From: Bacillota bacterium
GTDB lineage: Bacteria; Bacillota; Clostridia; Tissierellales; Tissierellaceae
Length of the DNA stretch: 35,271 bases
Reading direction: 5' to 3'
Assembly (NCBI GenBank): GCA_023388495.1
Contig: JAEWGC010000021.1
Span: 1-35,271 of the forward strand
A program made the translations under genes and the position numbers. Below the pieces are notes generated by a model that worked only from the letters and a program-made list of their open reading frames with translations, was not told the DNA's origin and made no database searches. Positions 23,443 through 31,809 of the stretch are shown in pieces. Each line of letters starts with the position of its first letter. Position 1 is the stretch's first letter.

Positions 23443-24573
23443 TTATAGTCTTTCCCTGATCCAATCTGATATCATTAACTCCATATCAGCTTCTCCCTTT
23501 ATAGGATATTTTTTAGCCAGTTCTTTTAATTCTTCATAATATTTTAAGGCCTTATCCTTATCTTCATTATAAAAAGCTTCATATGCCATAAGAATTCTTT
23601 TCTTTCCAATCATGAACTTTGCTATTTTAATATATTTTTTAAGATCTTTATCATATAGGGTATCGATAAAGTCTTTATTACAATCTCCCACAAGCTCTAA
23701 AAATATTCTTTCACAATTGATTTCATTTCTAAATAATGGAATGATTTTATTAAAATAAGGCATAAGAGAATCAATAGATTTCTTTGCACCTTCTAAGTCC
23801 ATATTATCTAAATACCAATTATATTCTATTAATCTAATAGCTGTATTAAGTGGATTGGAAAGGTCACTATCTTCCTTAAGCTTAAAACTTTCAAGGGGCA
23901 TATCTTTAATCCTTATCCCCTGGCTTTGTAATCCATGGATCTTAAGCTGTAGATAAAATCCTCTTCGAGCTTCATCATCTCTGAATATGGATAGTACGTT
24001 ATATGCATCATTAGCTATACCGCCAATTTTCATTGGAATTCTATTAGTCAACGCAGCAAATATGCCACCTAGCCCAGATAGTAACAATATTGCATTAAGT
24101 GGGGATGTTGCCTTTAAGCCCACTAATATTCCTATTATAGATACTATTAGATTCACAATAACTCCACCAAAATTATAAATGACAAATGGATATTTTCCAT
24201 TCTTTAAATCTGGGGGCATCATAAGACATTGTCCTGCTGTTCCTGGTATGTTAAATTTTTTAAACTTTAGTTTACCATCTTCCTTTATTATGGTCAATGA
24301 ACCAATTCTAAAAGATACAAATGAATAACCTGTCATAAGTCCAAAGATAAGGTGGCCTACTTCATGAAGGATTATATGTACTAAGTATCCAAGGAAAAAT
24401 ATTAAAATAAGTCCCGAAAATCCAAGAAAATTGTTACTATTAAACTCTTCTAAATAGGCGGCAGAAAGAAAACCTATAACAGCACCAATTGCTCCACAAA
24501 CTATAATAAATAATAATGACGAGACAATTTTATTTTTCCTTTTTTGTTTTACTTCTGTTTTATTCTTTTCCAA
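23443..24573 (-). CDS. M50-family (site-2-protease-like) membrane metalloprotease
   Basis: A 376-residue protein: hydrophobic helices at about 17-40 and 50-70, then the zinc motif HEVGH (70-74) in IILHEVGHLIFGLMTGY, more membrane segments (about 130-180) with NRIPMKIGG, and a soluble C-terminal half with helical repeats (TPR-like alternation such as AYEAFYNEDKDKALKYYEELKELAKKY). The layout agrees with uncharacterised M50 zinc peptidases of Firmicutes. Such enzymes cut membrane-anchored regulators or small membrane proteins; the substrate here is unknown. It is divergent from the fluoride-riboswitch antiporter. The start follows GGGGAGTGATGATTTGG upstream on the minus strand. Confidence 0.85.
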   Translation of the reverse strand: MEKNKTEVKQKRKNKIVSSLLFIIVCGAIGAVIGFLSAAYLEEFNSNNFLGFSGLILIFFLGYLVHIILHEVGHLIFGLMTGYSFVSFRIGSLTIIKEDGKLKFKKFNIPGTAGQCLMMPPDLKNGKYPFVIYNFGGVIVNLIVSIIGILVGLKATSPLNAILLLSGLGGIFAALTNRIPMKIGGIANDAYNVLSIFRDDEARRGFYLQLKIHGLQSQGIRIKDMPLESFKLKEDSDLSNPLNTAIRLIEYNWYLDNMDLEGAKKSIDSLMPYFNKIIPLFRNEINCERIFLELVGDCNKDFIDTLYDKDLKKYIKIAKFMIGKKRILMAYEAFYNEDKDKALKYYEELKELAKKYPIKGEADMELMISDWIRERL

Positions 24574-24697
24574 ATCATCACTCCCCAGTTAATATTACTC
24601 AACTATTCTCTATAGATATTATATATTAAAAGAAGATAATTATCATCCCATTTGCATGCTTTGTGAAAATAATGTAAAATAATGGAGTGCTATAGTC

Positions 24698-24726
24698 TTG
24701 ACATCCTTATGATCTGATACTATAAT
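24698..24726 (+). promoter_or_regulatory. Consensus sigma-A promoter of the fluoride-responsive transcript
   Basis: TTGACA, 17 bases, TATAAT: a perfect match to consensus. The transcript would start near 24733, about 13 bases before the riboswitch. Confidence 0.9.
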
Positions 24727-24744
24727 TAGAATACAATATAACTA

Positions 24745-24790
24745 ATGGTGATGGAGTTCACCAAAACCGCGTAATGCTAATGACTCCTAC
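24745..24790 (+). promoter_or_regulatory. Fluoride riboswitch (crcB motif)
   Basis: GGTGATGGAGTTCACC (24747-24762), then AAAACCGC-GTAAT-GC and TAATGACTCCTAC (24778-24790). These match the crcB/fluoride riboswitch core: first stem GGTGA/TCACC, the GGAG loop able to pair with CTCC, the second short stem, and the conserved TAATGACTCCTAC tail. The tail overlaps the left arm of the terminator that follows, so ligand binding should block termination and turn the gene on. Ligand identity is from the known family, not tested. Confidence 0.93.
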
Positions 24791-24826
24791 AGATAATACT
24801 AATAAGTATCTCTGTAGGGGTTTTTT
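24786..24826 (+). terminator. Terminator of the fluoride riboswitch expression platform
   Basis: CCTACAGATAATAC pairs with GTATCTCTGTAGG (one bulge), followed by GGTTTTTTG. The left arm is shared with the 3' end of the aptamer. Confidence 0.88.
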
Positions 24827-24857
24827 GTTTTTATAGGTTTAGAGGGGAGATGATTTT

Positions 24858-26039
24858 ATGGCTAAGAGTTTGGCAATTATTTTATTATTAGGATTACTGG
24901 CAAATAGATTGTTTGAAAAATTAAAACTACCAGGACTACTAGGAATGTTAATATTAGGAGTGATTATAGGTCCCTATGGATTCAATTTCATGGAAATAAG
25001 TATATTAAGTTCATCGGCAGATTTTAGAAGAATCGCTTTGATTATTATTTTACTTAGAGCAGGACTTGGCATAAGTAAAAATGATTTGAAAAAAGTTGGA
25101 GGAACTGCAATTAAAATGAGTTGTATCCCAGGTCTAATAGAAGGATTTTTTATTGCCTTCGTATCTGTAAAATTCTTAGGATTTTCCTTTGTTCAAGGAG
25201 GAATACTGGGTTTTATTATTGCAGCAGTTTCACCAGCTGTTGTAGTTCCATCTATGTTAAGATTAATGGAAAATAATATGGGAACTAATAAAGGAATACC
25301 AACTTTAATATTGGCAGGCGCATCGATTGATGATGTTTTCGCTATAACTATTTTTAGTGTTTTTTTAGGATTATATAGTGGAGTGCATACTAATATTGGC
25401 GTACAGCTATTAAATATTCCAATATCAATCATACTAGGGATTCTAGCTGGTGTAATAATTGGACTTATAGTTATACTTTTGTTTAATAAATATAATATAC
25501 GAGATGCAAAAAAGGTTTTATTTATATTAGGATTATCTATTTTGCTTACTGAGCTGGAAAATTTGTTAAAGACAAAGCTAGCAATAGCTTCATTATTAGG
25601 AGTTATGACCATAGGCTTTATTATAATTGAAAAAGCACCTAATATAGGCAAGAGATTAGCTGGAAAGTTTAATGAAATATGGGTATTTGCAGAAATATTA
25701 TTATTTGTATTAGTAGGAGCAGAAGTAAATATTGGTGTAGCCCTTGATGCAGGGAAGATAGGCATTATTATATTAATAATTGGACTTTTAGGAAGAAGTA
25801 TAGGAGTGTTGATTTCCCTATTAGGTACGAATTTGAATTGGAAGGAGAGGCTATTCTGTATTATTTCTTATATACCAAAGGCAACTGTTCAAGCAGCAAT
25901 GGGTGCAGTACCATTATCACTAGGAGTAGAATCGGGAGATGTTATCCTAGCTATTGCTGTATTATCCATATTAGTTACTGCACCATTAGGAGCTATAGGA
26001 ATTAATTTTTCCGCTAAAAGGTTGTTAGATAATAAATAG
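24858..26039 (+). CDS. Cation/proton antiporter (CPA family) under fluoride riboswitch control
   Basis: A 393-residue membrane protein with about 11-12 hydrophobic segments and the features of monovalent cation:proton antiporters: GLLGMLILGVIIGPYG at the N-terminus, AAVSPAVVVPSML, the aspartate pair in AGASIDDVFAI (Asp158-Asp159) as the likely ion site, and a conserved Lys in SYIPKATVQAAMG. AGAGGGGAGATG precedes the ATG. Fluoride riboswitches normally sit before fluoride exporters (CrcB/Fluc, CLC-F), but Na+/H+ antiporter-type genes are also known members of that regulon. The protein may help restore ion or pH balance under HF stress, or carry the anion itself; the sequence does not distinguish these. 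Confidence 0.9.
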   Translation: MAKSLAIILLLGLLANRLFEKLKLPGLLGMLILGVIIGPYGFNFMEISILSSSADFRRIALIIILLRAGLGISKNDLKKVGGTAIKMSCIPGLIEGFFIAFVSVKFLGFSFVQGGILGFIIAAVSPAVVVPSMLRLMENNMGTNKGIPTLILAGASIDDVFAITIFSVFLGLYSGVHTNIGVQLLNIPISIILGILAGVIIGLIVILLFNKYNIRDAKKVLFILGLSILLTELENLLKTKLAIASLLGVMTIGFIIIEKAPNIGKRLAGKFNEIWVFAEILLFVLVGAEVNIGVALDAGKIGIIILIIGLLGRSIGVLISLLGTNLNWKERLFCIISYIPKATVQAAMGAVPLSLGVESGDVILAIAVLSILVTAPLGAIGINFSAKRLLDNK

Positions 26040-26118
26040 TATTTTATTAATATATTTTATAAAACAGTAATAAAGGGGAAGAAAGAGTTGTAAAATAAAT
26101 AAAAATATGAAATAATAT

Positions 26119-26152
26119 TATAAATCTGCTGTCATATGATGGCAGATTTATC
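26119..26152 (+). terminator. Terminator between the antiporter and second DegV gene
   Basis: ATAAATCTGCTGTCAT pairs with ATGATGGCAGATTTAT, with two G-T wobbles and almost no loop; TCTT follows. Moderate U-tract. Confidence 0.6.
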
Positions 26153-26174
26153 TTAAAAAGGGAGGAAAATAAAA

Positions 26175-27002
26175 ATGTCAAATATAAAGATAATAACTGA
26201 TAGTACTAGTTACATAACTAAGGAATATGCCGAGAGAGAAAAGGTAACAATAGTACCATTAAACTATGTATTCGGGGAAGAAATAGGGAAGGAACCATTT
26301 CCGGGAGAATTTAATGAATTCTACCATAAATTAAGTAATACAAAGCTATTTCCTTCTACATCACAGCCTGCAGCAGGAGATTTTTTAGATGTATTTAACA
26401 AGGCCTTTGAGGAAGGATATGATGAAGTAATAGCTATTCTTTTATCTTCTAAACTAAGTGGAACTTTCAACAGTGCTATGCTTGCAAAAAATATGTTAGA
26501 GGATAAAAGGGTTACTATTATTGATTCTCTAAGCGCAGCTTCTAATCTAAGATTTTTAATTGAAGACGCAGTAGATATGGCTAAGGAAGGAAAATCTTCT
26601 GAAGAAATTGAAGCTCATATAAATGCTAAGAAGCTTAATATGCATATATATTTAACTACTGATACACTAGAGTATCTAAGCAGAGGTGGTAGACTTTCTG
26701 CAGTGCAAGCAACTGTAGGAAATCTATTAAATATAAAACCTATAATTGAGCTAAAAGATGGCGAGCTTAAATTATTAGAAAAACTTAGAGGAAAAAATAA
26801 GGCATTATCTGCCATAGTAGATAAGGTGCCAGCTAATGTTCAAAAAATAGGCATATGTCATGCACTAGATATTGAAGATGCAGAAAAGTTAAAAGGTATA
26901 TTAATTGAGAAATTTCCCAATACTATTATAAGTGTTGATGAATTAGGACCTGTAATTGGTGCTCATCTGGGAACTGGTGGAATTGGTATCTGTCTTTACT
27001 AA
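26175..27002 (+). CDS. DegV-family fatty-acid-binding protein (second of two)
   Basis: A 275-residue DegV protein, shorter and quite different from the first copy. Visible: KIITDSTSYITKEYA, the pocket segment LLSSKLSGTFNSAMLAK, IIDSLSAASNLRF, LEYLSRGGRLSAVQATVGNLLNIKPII and the ending IGAHLGTGGIGICLY. AGGGAGGAAAATAAAA precedes the ATG. It presumably binds a fatty acid for phosphorylation by a FakA-type kinase, which is not encoded in the window. The two DegV proteins probably prefer different acyl chains, as is common when several are present (inference). Confidence 0.92.
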   Translation: MSNIKIITDSTSYITKEYAEREKVTIVPLNYVFGEEIGKEPFPGEFNEFYHKLSNTKLFPSTSQPAAGDFLDVFNKAFEEGYDEVIAILLSSKLSGTFNSAMLAKNMLEDKRVTIIDSLSAASNLRFLIEDAVDMAKEGKSSEEIEAHINAKKLNMHIYLTTDTLEYLSRGGRLSAVQATVGNLLNIKPIIELKDGELKLLEKLRGKNKALSAIVDKVPANVQKIGICHALDIEDAEKLKGILIEKFPNTIISVDELGPVIGAHLGTGGIGICLY

Positions 27003-27057
27003 AATTGTATAATTATGCAATTTTAATTATAAATAGATATTCAAATTAAAGGAAATA

Positions 27058-27066
27058 TGATATAAT
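27058..27066 (+). promoter_or_regulatory. Extended -10 promoter element ahead of the threonine dehydrogenase gene
   Basis: TGATATAAT is an extended -10 (TG-n-TATAAT) about 43 bases before the ATG at 27109. The -35 is poor (TATTCA at correct spacing). The same TGATATAAT word precedes the first degV gene and the DUF5052 gene. Confidence 0.5.
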
Positions 27067-27108
27067 TGTGACGAACTAAAGTTATTAATTATAGCGGGGG
27101 TGCATTTG

Positions 27109-28065
27109 ATGAGAAAAATATTAGTAACAGGAGCATTAGGACAAATAGGTTCAGAGCTTACTACAGAACTAAGAAGAGTTTATGGAGACAACAATGTAAT
27201 TGCAAGTGGTAGAAGAGTAAAAGAAGGTCACGAAAAGTTAATAGAATCAGGACCATTTGAAATAGTAGATATCACTAAAGGTAAGGAAGTATCTGAGATA
27301 GTTAGAAAACATAATGTAAATACAATAATAAATCTAGCAGCAATTCTTTCAGCTGTTGGTGAAAAATATCCAGAACAATGTTGGGATATCAATATGAATG
27401 GATTATACAATATTCTTGAAGTAGCTAGAGAAGAAAATTGTATGGTATATACACCATCTTCTATTGCAGCATTTGGACCAACTACACCACCAGATAATAC
27501 GCCACAAGATACTATTCAAAGACCAACAACTATGTATGGTGTTACAAAGGTAGCTGGAGAGTTATTATGTGACTATTACTTCAAGAGATTTGGTGTAGAT
27601 ACTAGGGGAGTTCGTTTCCCAGGGCTTATTTCTTATGAAACATTGCCTGGAGGAGGAACTACAGACTATGCAGTTCATATTTACTATGATGCATTAAAGA
27701 ATAAGAAATACACTAGCTTCATAGGTAAGGGAACATTTATGGATATGATGTATATGCCAGATGCTTTAGATGCTATAATAAATCTAATGGAAGCAGATTC
27801 ATCTAAGTTAATCCATAGAAATGCATTCAACGTTAGTGCAATGAGTTTCGATCCAGAAATGTTAGCTGCATCTATTAAGAAGGTTATACCTGAGTTTGAA
27901 TTAGATTATGATGTTGACCCAGTAAGACAGGGAATTGCTGATACTTGGCCAAATTCATTAGATGATTCAGCTGCTAGAGAAGAGTGGGGCTGGAATCCAA
28001 AATATGATCTAGATGCAATGACTAAAGATATGCTTGAGAAATTAACAATTAAATTAGGATTATAG
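27109..28065 (+). CDS. SDR-type (epimerase-like) L-threonine 3-dehydrogenase
   Basis: A 318-residue extended-SDR enzyme resembling UDP-galactose-epimerase-like threonine dehydrogenases (the archaeal, Flavobacterium and animal TDH type). Visible: ILVTGALGQIGSEL for NAD, active-site Tyr-x3-Lys in MYGVTKVAGE, and the diagnostic VRFPGLIS...LPGGGTTDYAV, YTSFIGKGTFMDMMYMPDAL and DDSAAREEWGWNPKYDLDAMT. It should oxidise L-threonine to 2-amino-3-ketobutyrate. The frame opens at GTG 27100, but the ATG at 27109 lies 8 bases after GGGGG and is the better start. The partner ligase Kbl is not adjacent. Any link with the GcvP-like operon 18 kb away is speculative. Confidence 0.87.
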   Translation: MRKILVTGALGQIGSELTTELRRVYGDNNVIASGRRVKEGHEKLIESGPFEIVDITKGKEVSEIVRKHNVNTIINLAAILSAVGEKYPEQCWDINMNGLYNILEVAREENCMVYTPSSIAAFGPTTPPDNTPQDTIQRPTTMYGVTKVAGELLCDYYFKRFGVDTRGVRFPGLISYETLPGGGTTDYAVHIYYDALKNKKYTSFIGKGTFMDMMYMPDALDAIINLMEADSSKLIHRNAFNVSAMSFDPEMLAASIKKVIPEFELDYDVDPVRQGIADTWPNSLDDSAAREEWGWNPKYDLDAMTKDMLEKLTIKLGL

Positions 28066-28074
28066 AATATTTTA

Positions 28075-28111
28075 ATAGGGTTATAGGCTGGTTTTAAGCC
28101 TATAACCCTAT
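28075..28111. terminator. Bidirectional terminator between convergent genes
   Basis: ATAGGGTTATAGGCT (28075-28089) pairs perfectly with AGCCTATAACCCTAT (28097-28111). It separates the threonine dehydrogenase gene from the minus-strand surface protein gene, whose stop codon begins at 28119. Confidence 0.8.
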
Positions 28112-28116
28112 ATTAT

Positions 28117-31100
28117 TTAATCTTCTAAAAATACAGTAATGAATTGTATAGTAATAGGAACTCCTTTTATAGGTAAGTATTCTATTTTTAATACTAATAT
28201 ATTTACTTCAACCAGATAATTAACGGCTGGCTGAATTACTCCATTAATAAAAAGACTTTGGTAGGATGTTTGGTTAGGATTTAGAATTCCTTTATCACCA
28301 TACATAGTTAATTCATCGGAATTTGTGTAAAAGTTTTTTTCGCTTGCAATAGTATTATAGTGATAAACTTCTGCCCTCAAAAGTTCATTAAATGAATTCT
28401 TTATTATTAAATATTCAAGAATAATTGGTACATCCTTTTGAGGAACATCTACTGTTTTCAAAGTTAGAAGGCCGGTTTCTACTGTATAGTTAACTTGAGG
28501 CTGTAATACTCCATTGATAAATAGGTTTAAATATGATACTGAATTTGGATCAGGAATTCCTTTATCCCCATAAGTTTTTATTTCATCATCATTTGTGAAC
28601 TCTAGTTTCACTCCATTTGAAATAGTATTGTATTGATAGTTTTCAACTTTAATAATTTGATCATTTTGGCTATTAAATGAACCTGTGATTTCTGCAACTA
28701 GTATAACTATATTGCCAGAATTTAAGTCTCCTATATCCCAGAAAATTTGGTTGTTTTCTTGAAATATAGCACCTTGACTTAAGCTAATAATATTAAAATT
28801 AATTAAATTATCTAAAAATAAGTCATCAGTAACTATAAGATTACTAACAGGGCCGTGTCCGTTATTGGATATTCGTATTTCTATTGTCCATGTATTAGGG
28901 ACGATAGCTTTCACCTCTAAAGGGCCTGATGTAATATACTTTTCAATAGCTAAATTACCAAATATAGGAGGGCATAGGTTACAACTATTAGCTTTAATTG
29001 ATTTTTCTTGGGAAAGCTGTTCTTCTAGTGGAAATAAATTAGGAAATTTTCTAAGCTTAAAGATATTAATGGTTGAGGTATTATTAAAATTCTCACAATA
29101 AGAAGGCTCTGGATAAAAATCATAACTAGGTATAAATAGTTGAACTGTTCCTTTTACTTTAGCTACTATAAACACACCTACAGGAAAGCTTAATAGATCG
29201 TTCAAGTATATAGGTTGTGTTAAAAGTTTTGAGTTAGTTTCTACTATAACATCAAGGGAGAATTCATCTCTTGCATCTGGAATAAACATGACAATATCCT
29301 GAGGTATATCAGGCAAATAGCCATTAATTATACATCCATCCATAGTGGTTAGTTCAAAGGGTATTCTCAAGAGAAACTGAATCCTTCTAGAACTTAACCT
29401 ATCTTTTATATCACTTATCATCAAAGTATTTTCTATAATGAAACCTGGCTTAAATATAATATTTCTGAAATTGCTATTACCTACTTCTACTGTAATATCC
29501 TTAAGACATACCTTTTGTTGACATTGAGAAAAAACTTTATCAGTAATGATGCAAGTTGTTTTTAAATCATGTATAAAATCTAAAACTTTGATTGATGGAC
29601 CAGAAGATATATTAGATAATATACAAGAACTCAAATTTGAACTTAGTGCAGAGGCAATAGCTCTATTTATAGAGCGTAGACCAGTGGCACTAAAGAGACC
29701 ATTTATTTTAAGCGTAGCAGTAAAGGTTTTACCAGGAGGAAGTTCTTCAATATTCCAAATAATAGAGCTATGAGATATGAGAATGTCTCCAGAAGATATA
29801 AATATTGTATGAATGTTATCAAACTCATCAAATAAAATATAGTCTGTTACAACTACCTTTTTTAAAACATCACTAGTTAAGTTAGTAACTTTTAGAGAGA
29901 AACACCAAGTTCTAAACTTACCAGTAAAAGTAACTAGAGGATCACCCAACACAAATTTTTGTAATAGTAAATTTTCTTTTACACTATTTCTAGAAGGAAT
30001 GACTATAATTTCTATGTCATTTGCATAACCATCAAATAATACATCAGTATTTATAGTTCCATAGACTATTGCGGAATCTAAATTTCTAAATCCATCTATA
30101 GTAAAATAACCAATAATTTCTATCACTAGAATTGAAGTCTCTAATCCTTTTAATAAACCTATATCCCAAATAATTTCGTTGCCTACTAAAGTAGCATTTC
30201 CTTGAGATGTACTAACAATTTTGACATTATTGATATGATCAATAAACAATGTATCTATCATGGTAATATTTGATACGTTTTTACTATTAAGATTACTTAC
30301 CTTTATTTCTACTAGCCAACTATTAGTCTTTCCAATATTTACTTTTATAGGTCCAGAAGTAATAGTTTTAGTAATATTCAACCCTTTAACAACTTCTATT
30401 GATTTCCCAGAAACAATATCAGATGATGTATAACCAAATGAACTATTGCCATTTGCAGAACTCCTACTAATGTAACGAATGCCATCAGCTTTAAAAAGTC
30501 CTTCCACTTCAAAAGTTATTGTCGCAGATTCTCCTCTGTCTAAAGTGCCTACATTCCAAGTAATTGTTCCATCGCTTATGCTAATATTACCTTGGTATGG
30601 AGGGAAATCTACTATATTTAAAATAGAATCTAGAAGAATATTATCTGTTACGACAATATTCTCAATTGGCATATTGTCTACATTAGATACCTTCAGCATA
30701 AATTTCCAGTTAGAGATACATCCTGTAGCAATAGATATAGGACCAGATATAATGTTTTTTTCTAGTTTCAAATAGGGGTGTATAGAATTTTGCACCATAA
30801 TATTTATATCTGTAACAGGACCTATAGATATATGGCCTGATGGCATATGACCTTTGGCTATAGCTGAATTAAGTTTAGTAGGTTTTTCTTCTATAAAGGT
30901 AACAAAATTAATAATTATAGTAACATCTTTCTGAGGGATGTCTTCAGTTTTTAAAAGTAATAATCCTTTTTTTATTTCATAATTTACCCTAGGTTGTAAA
31001 ACACCATTAATGAATAATTGAAAATATGAAACATCATTTGGATCAAGAATACCCCTATTTCCATACTCTATCAACTCATCTTCATTTGTGTAGATTCTTT

Positions 31101-31188
31101 TCTTACAATCAGATATGGCGTTATATTGATATACATCAGCTTTTAATAGTTTTTTTTCATTAATTAAATAGAAATACTCATTGTACAT
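28117..31188 (-). CDS. Large spore-surface-type protein: DUF4183, DUF11-like repeats, SPOCS-like domain, two DUF4183
   Basis: A 1023-residue mosaic protein without signal peptide or anchor. In order: an N-terminal DUF4183 domain (about 5-98, with SYFQLFINGVLQPRVNY); three DUF11-like repeats (about 135-250, 265-380, 400-515), each opening like LxLxKxIxSGPIxV and containing VTDxILxDxI and W(N/D)xGxL; a middle part (about 535-690) resembling the SPOCS/DUF3794 domain of spore proteins such as SipL; a fourth DUF11-like repeat (about 735-830); and two C-terminal DUF4183 domains (about 840-1023), each with (L/I)FINGVxQPxVNY. I chose ATG 31188 because CGGAGTGATATCT precedes it and the 42 codons upstream are not domain-like. 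The composition points to an outer spore layer or exosporium structural protein, made in the mother cell, which would explain the lack of a signal. Function inferred. Confidence 0.8.
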   Translation of the reverse strand: MYNEYFYLINEKKLLKADVYQYNAISDCKKRIYTNEDELIEYGNRGILDPNDVSYFQLFINGVLQPRVNYEIKKGLLLLKTEDIPQKDVTIIINFVTFIEEKPTKLNSAIAKGHMPSGHISIGPVTDINIMVQNSIHPYLKLEKNIISGPISIATGCISNWKFMLKVSNVDNMPIENIVVTDNILLDSILNIVDFPPYQGNISISDGTITWNVGTLDRGESATITFEVEGLFKADGIRYISRSSANGNSSFGYTSSDIVSGKSIEVVKGLNITKTITSGPIKVNIGKTNSWLVEIKVSNLNSKNVSNITMIDTLFIDHINNVKIVSTSQGNATLVGNEIIWDIGLLKGLETSILVIEIIGYFTIDGFRNLDSAIVYGTINTDVLFDGYANDIEIIVIPSRNSVKENLLLQKFVLGDPLVTFTGKFRTWCFSLKVTNLTSDVLKKVVVTDYILFDEFDNIHTIFISSGDILISHSSIIWNIEELPPGKTFTATLKINGLFSATGLRSINRAIASALSSNLSSCILSNISSGPSIKVLDFIHDLKTTCIITDKVFSQCQQKVCLKDITVEVGNSNFRNIIFKPGFIIENTLMISDIKDRLSSRRIQFLLRIPFELTTMDGCIINGYLPDIPQDIVMFIPDARDEFSLDVIVETNSKLLTQPIYLNDLLSFPVGVFIVAKVKGTVQLFIPSYDFYPEPSYCENFNNTSTINIFKLRKFPNLFPLEEQLSQEKSIKANSCNLCPPIFGNLAIEKYITSGPLEVKAIVPNTWTIEIRISNNGHGPVSNLIVTDDLFLDNLINFNIISLSQGAIFQENNQIFWDIGDLNSGNIVILVAEITGSFNSQNDQIIKVENYQYNTISNGVKLEFTNDDEIKTYGDKGIPDPNSVSYLNLFINGVLQPQVNYTVETGLLTLKTVDVPQKDVPIILEYLIIKNSFNELLRAEVYHYNTIASEKNFYTNSDELTMYGDKGILNPNQTSYQSLFINGVIQPAVNYLVEVNILVLKIEYLPIKGVPITIQFITVFLED

Positions 31189-31285
31189 AGATATCACTCC
31201 GAAAATAAATATAGGATTACTTTTAATTAGTTTATTTATGTAGAGATGTATATGTTCATAAAACAACAGTATACATTGGTATAAA

Positions 31286-31312
31286 GAGGATGTGCATGAG
31301 TAGCACATCCTC
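31286..31312. terminator. Terminator hairpin after the small DUF4183 gene
   Basis: GAGGATGTGC (31286-31295) pairs with GCACATCCTC (31303-31312) around a 7-base loop. On the minus strand it comes 12 bases after the stop of the DUF4183 gene and is followed by a short TTTATA tract. Confidence 0.7.
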
Positions 31313-31323
31313 AAGTCAAACTG

Positions 31324-31704
31324 TTAAGTTGTTACAGTAGTTGTAGAAGTAGAAGATGGATCGAAATTATTTACTACTAAAATAATAGGCGCATCAACAG
31401 GAACTGTGGATGCTTGAGGTATTACAACTTGAGAACCATCTATACTAACTGTATATAGGTCAGATTGCTGTAGCACTCCATTTACAAATAGCAAGTAATA
31501 TCCATTATTTGTTGTTACAGTAGTAAGGTTCCCTGTAACTGGGTCACCAGCATCATCTACGAATAGGGTAGATGGAATGGTAATAGTGCCAGCAGTTCTT
31601 TCATCTTCACTTAATTTATAAAAATAATTCTGGACTTCTGGATTAGTATCTGTTGTTGTGGTGGTAACTGCATCTACAACAAGTTTAAATAATTCTGTTG
31701 CCAT
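31324..31704 (-). CDS. Small DUF4183 protein, probable spore-surface component
   Basis: A 126-residue, threonine-rich protein (TTTTTD near the N-terminus, STSTTTVTT at the end). The core NGYYLLFVNGVLQQSDLYTVSIDGSQVVIPQ matches the DUF4183 repeats of the large protein next door (LFINGVLQPxVNYxV...). DUF4183 is typical of Bacillus/Clostridium exosporium and coat-associated proteins. AGGAGGG stands ahead of the ATG. On the minus strand a CATACACTA word lies about 40 bases before the start and resembles the -10 of mother-cell sigma factors E or K, but a convincing -35 is missing. The Thr-rich ends could be glycosylated by enzymes encoded upstream (inference). Confidence 0.82.
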   Translation of the reverse strand: MATELFKLVVDAVTTTTTDTNPEVQNYFYKLSEDERTAGTITIPSTLFVDDAGDPVTGNLTTVTTNNGYYLLFVNGVLQQSDLYTVSIDGSQVVIPQASTVPVDAPIILVVNNFDPSSTSTTTVTT

Positions 31705-31809
31705 GGTATTTTATCCCTCCTTTATTTTGGTTTATACTGTAGTGTATGAGACAGGCCGTTAATTTGCTACTACTTTAATGCTACTAAAAATATTATTACA
31801 GATATATTT

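Noticed and set aside
25193..25765. Antisense 190-codon frame inside the antiporter gene
   Set aside because: Low-complexity mirror of a membrane-protein gene; no ribosome site or recognised domain.
28865..30775. Plus-strand frames (28865, 29546, 30479) inside the large surface protein gene
   Set aside because: Antisense shadows of a strongly supported minus-strand gene; no domain or start signal.
31189..31314. N-terminal extension of 42 residues on the large DUF4183/DUF11 protein
   Set aside because: Cys- and Leu-rich sequence that overlaps the terminator of the preceding gene; the ATG at 31188 has a good ribosome site and begins the DUF4183 domain.
31730..31765. A confident sigma-K or sigma-E promoter before the small DUF4183 gene
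   Set aside because: CATACACTA fits the -10 element, but no acceptable -35 is present at the right distance, so it is only mentioned in the gene entry.
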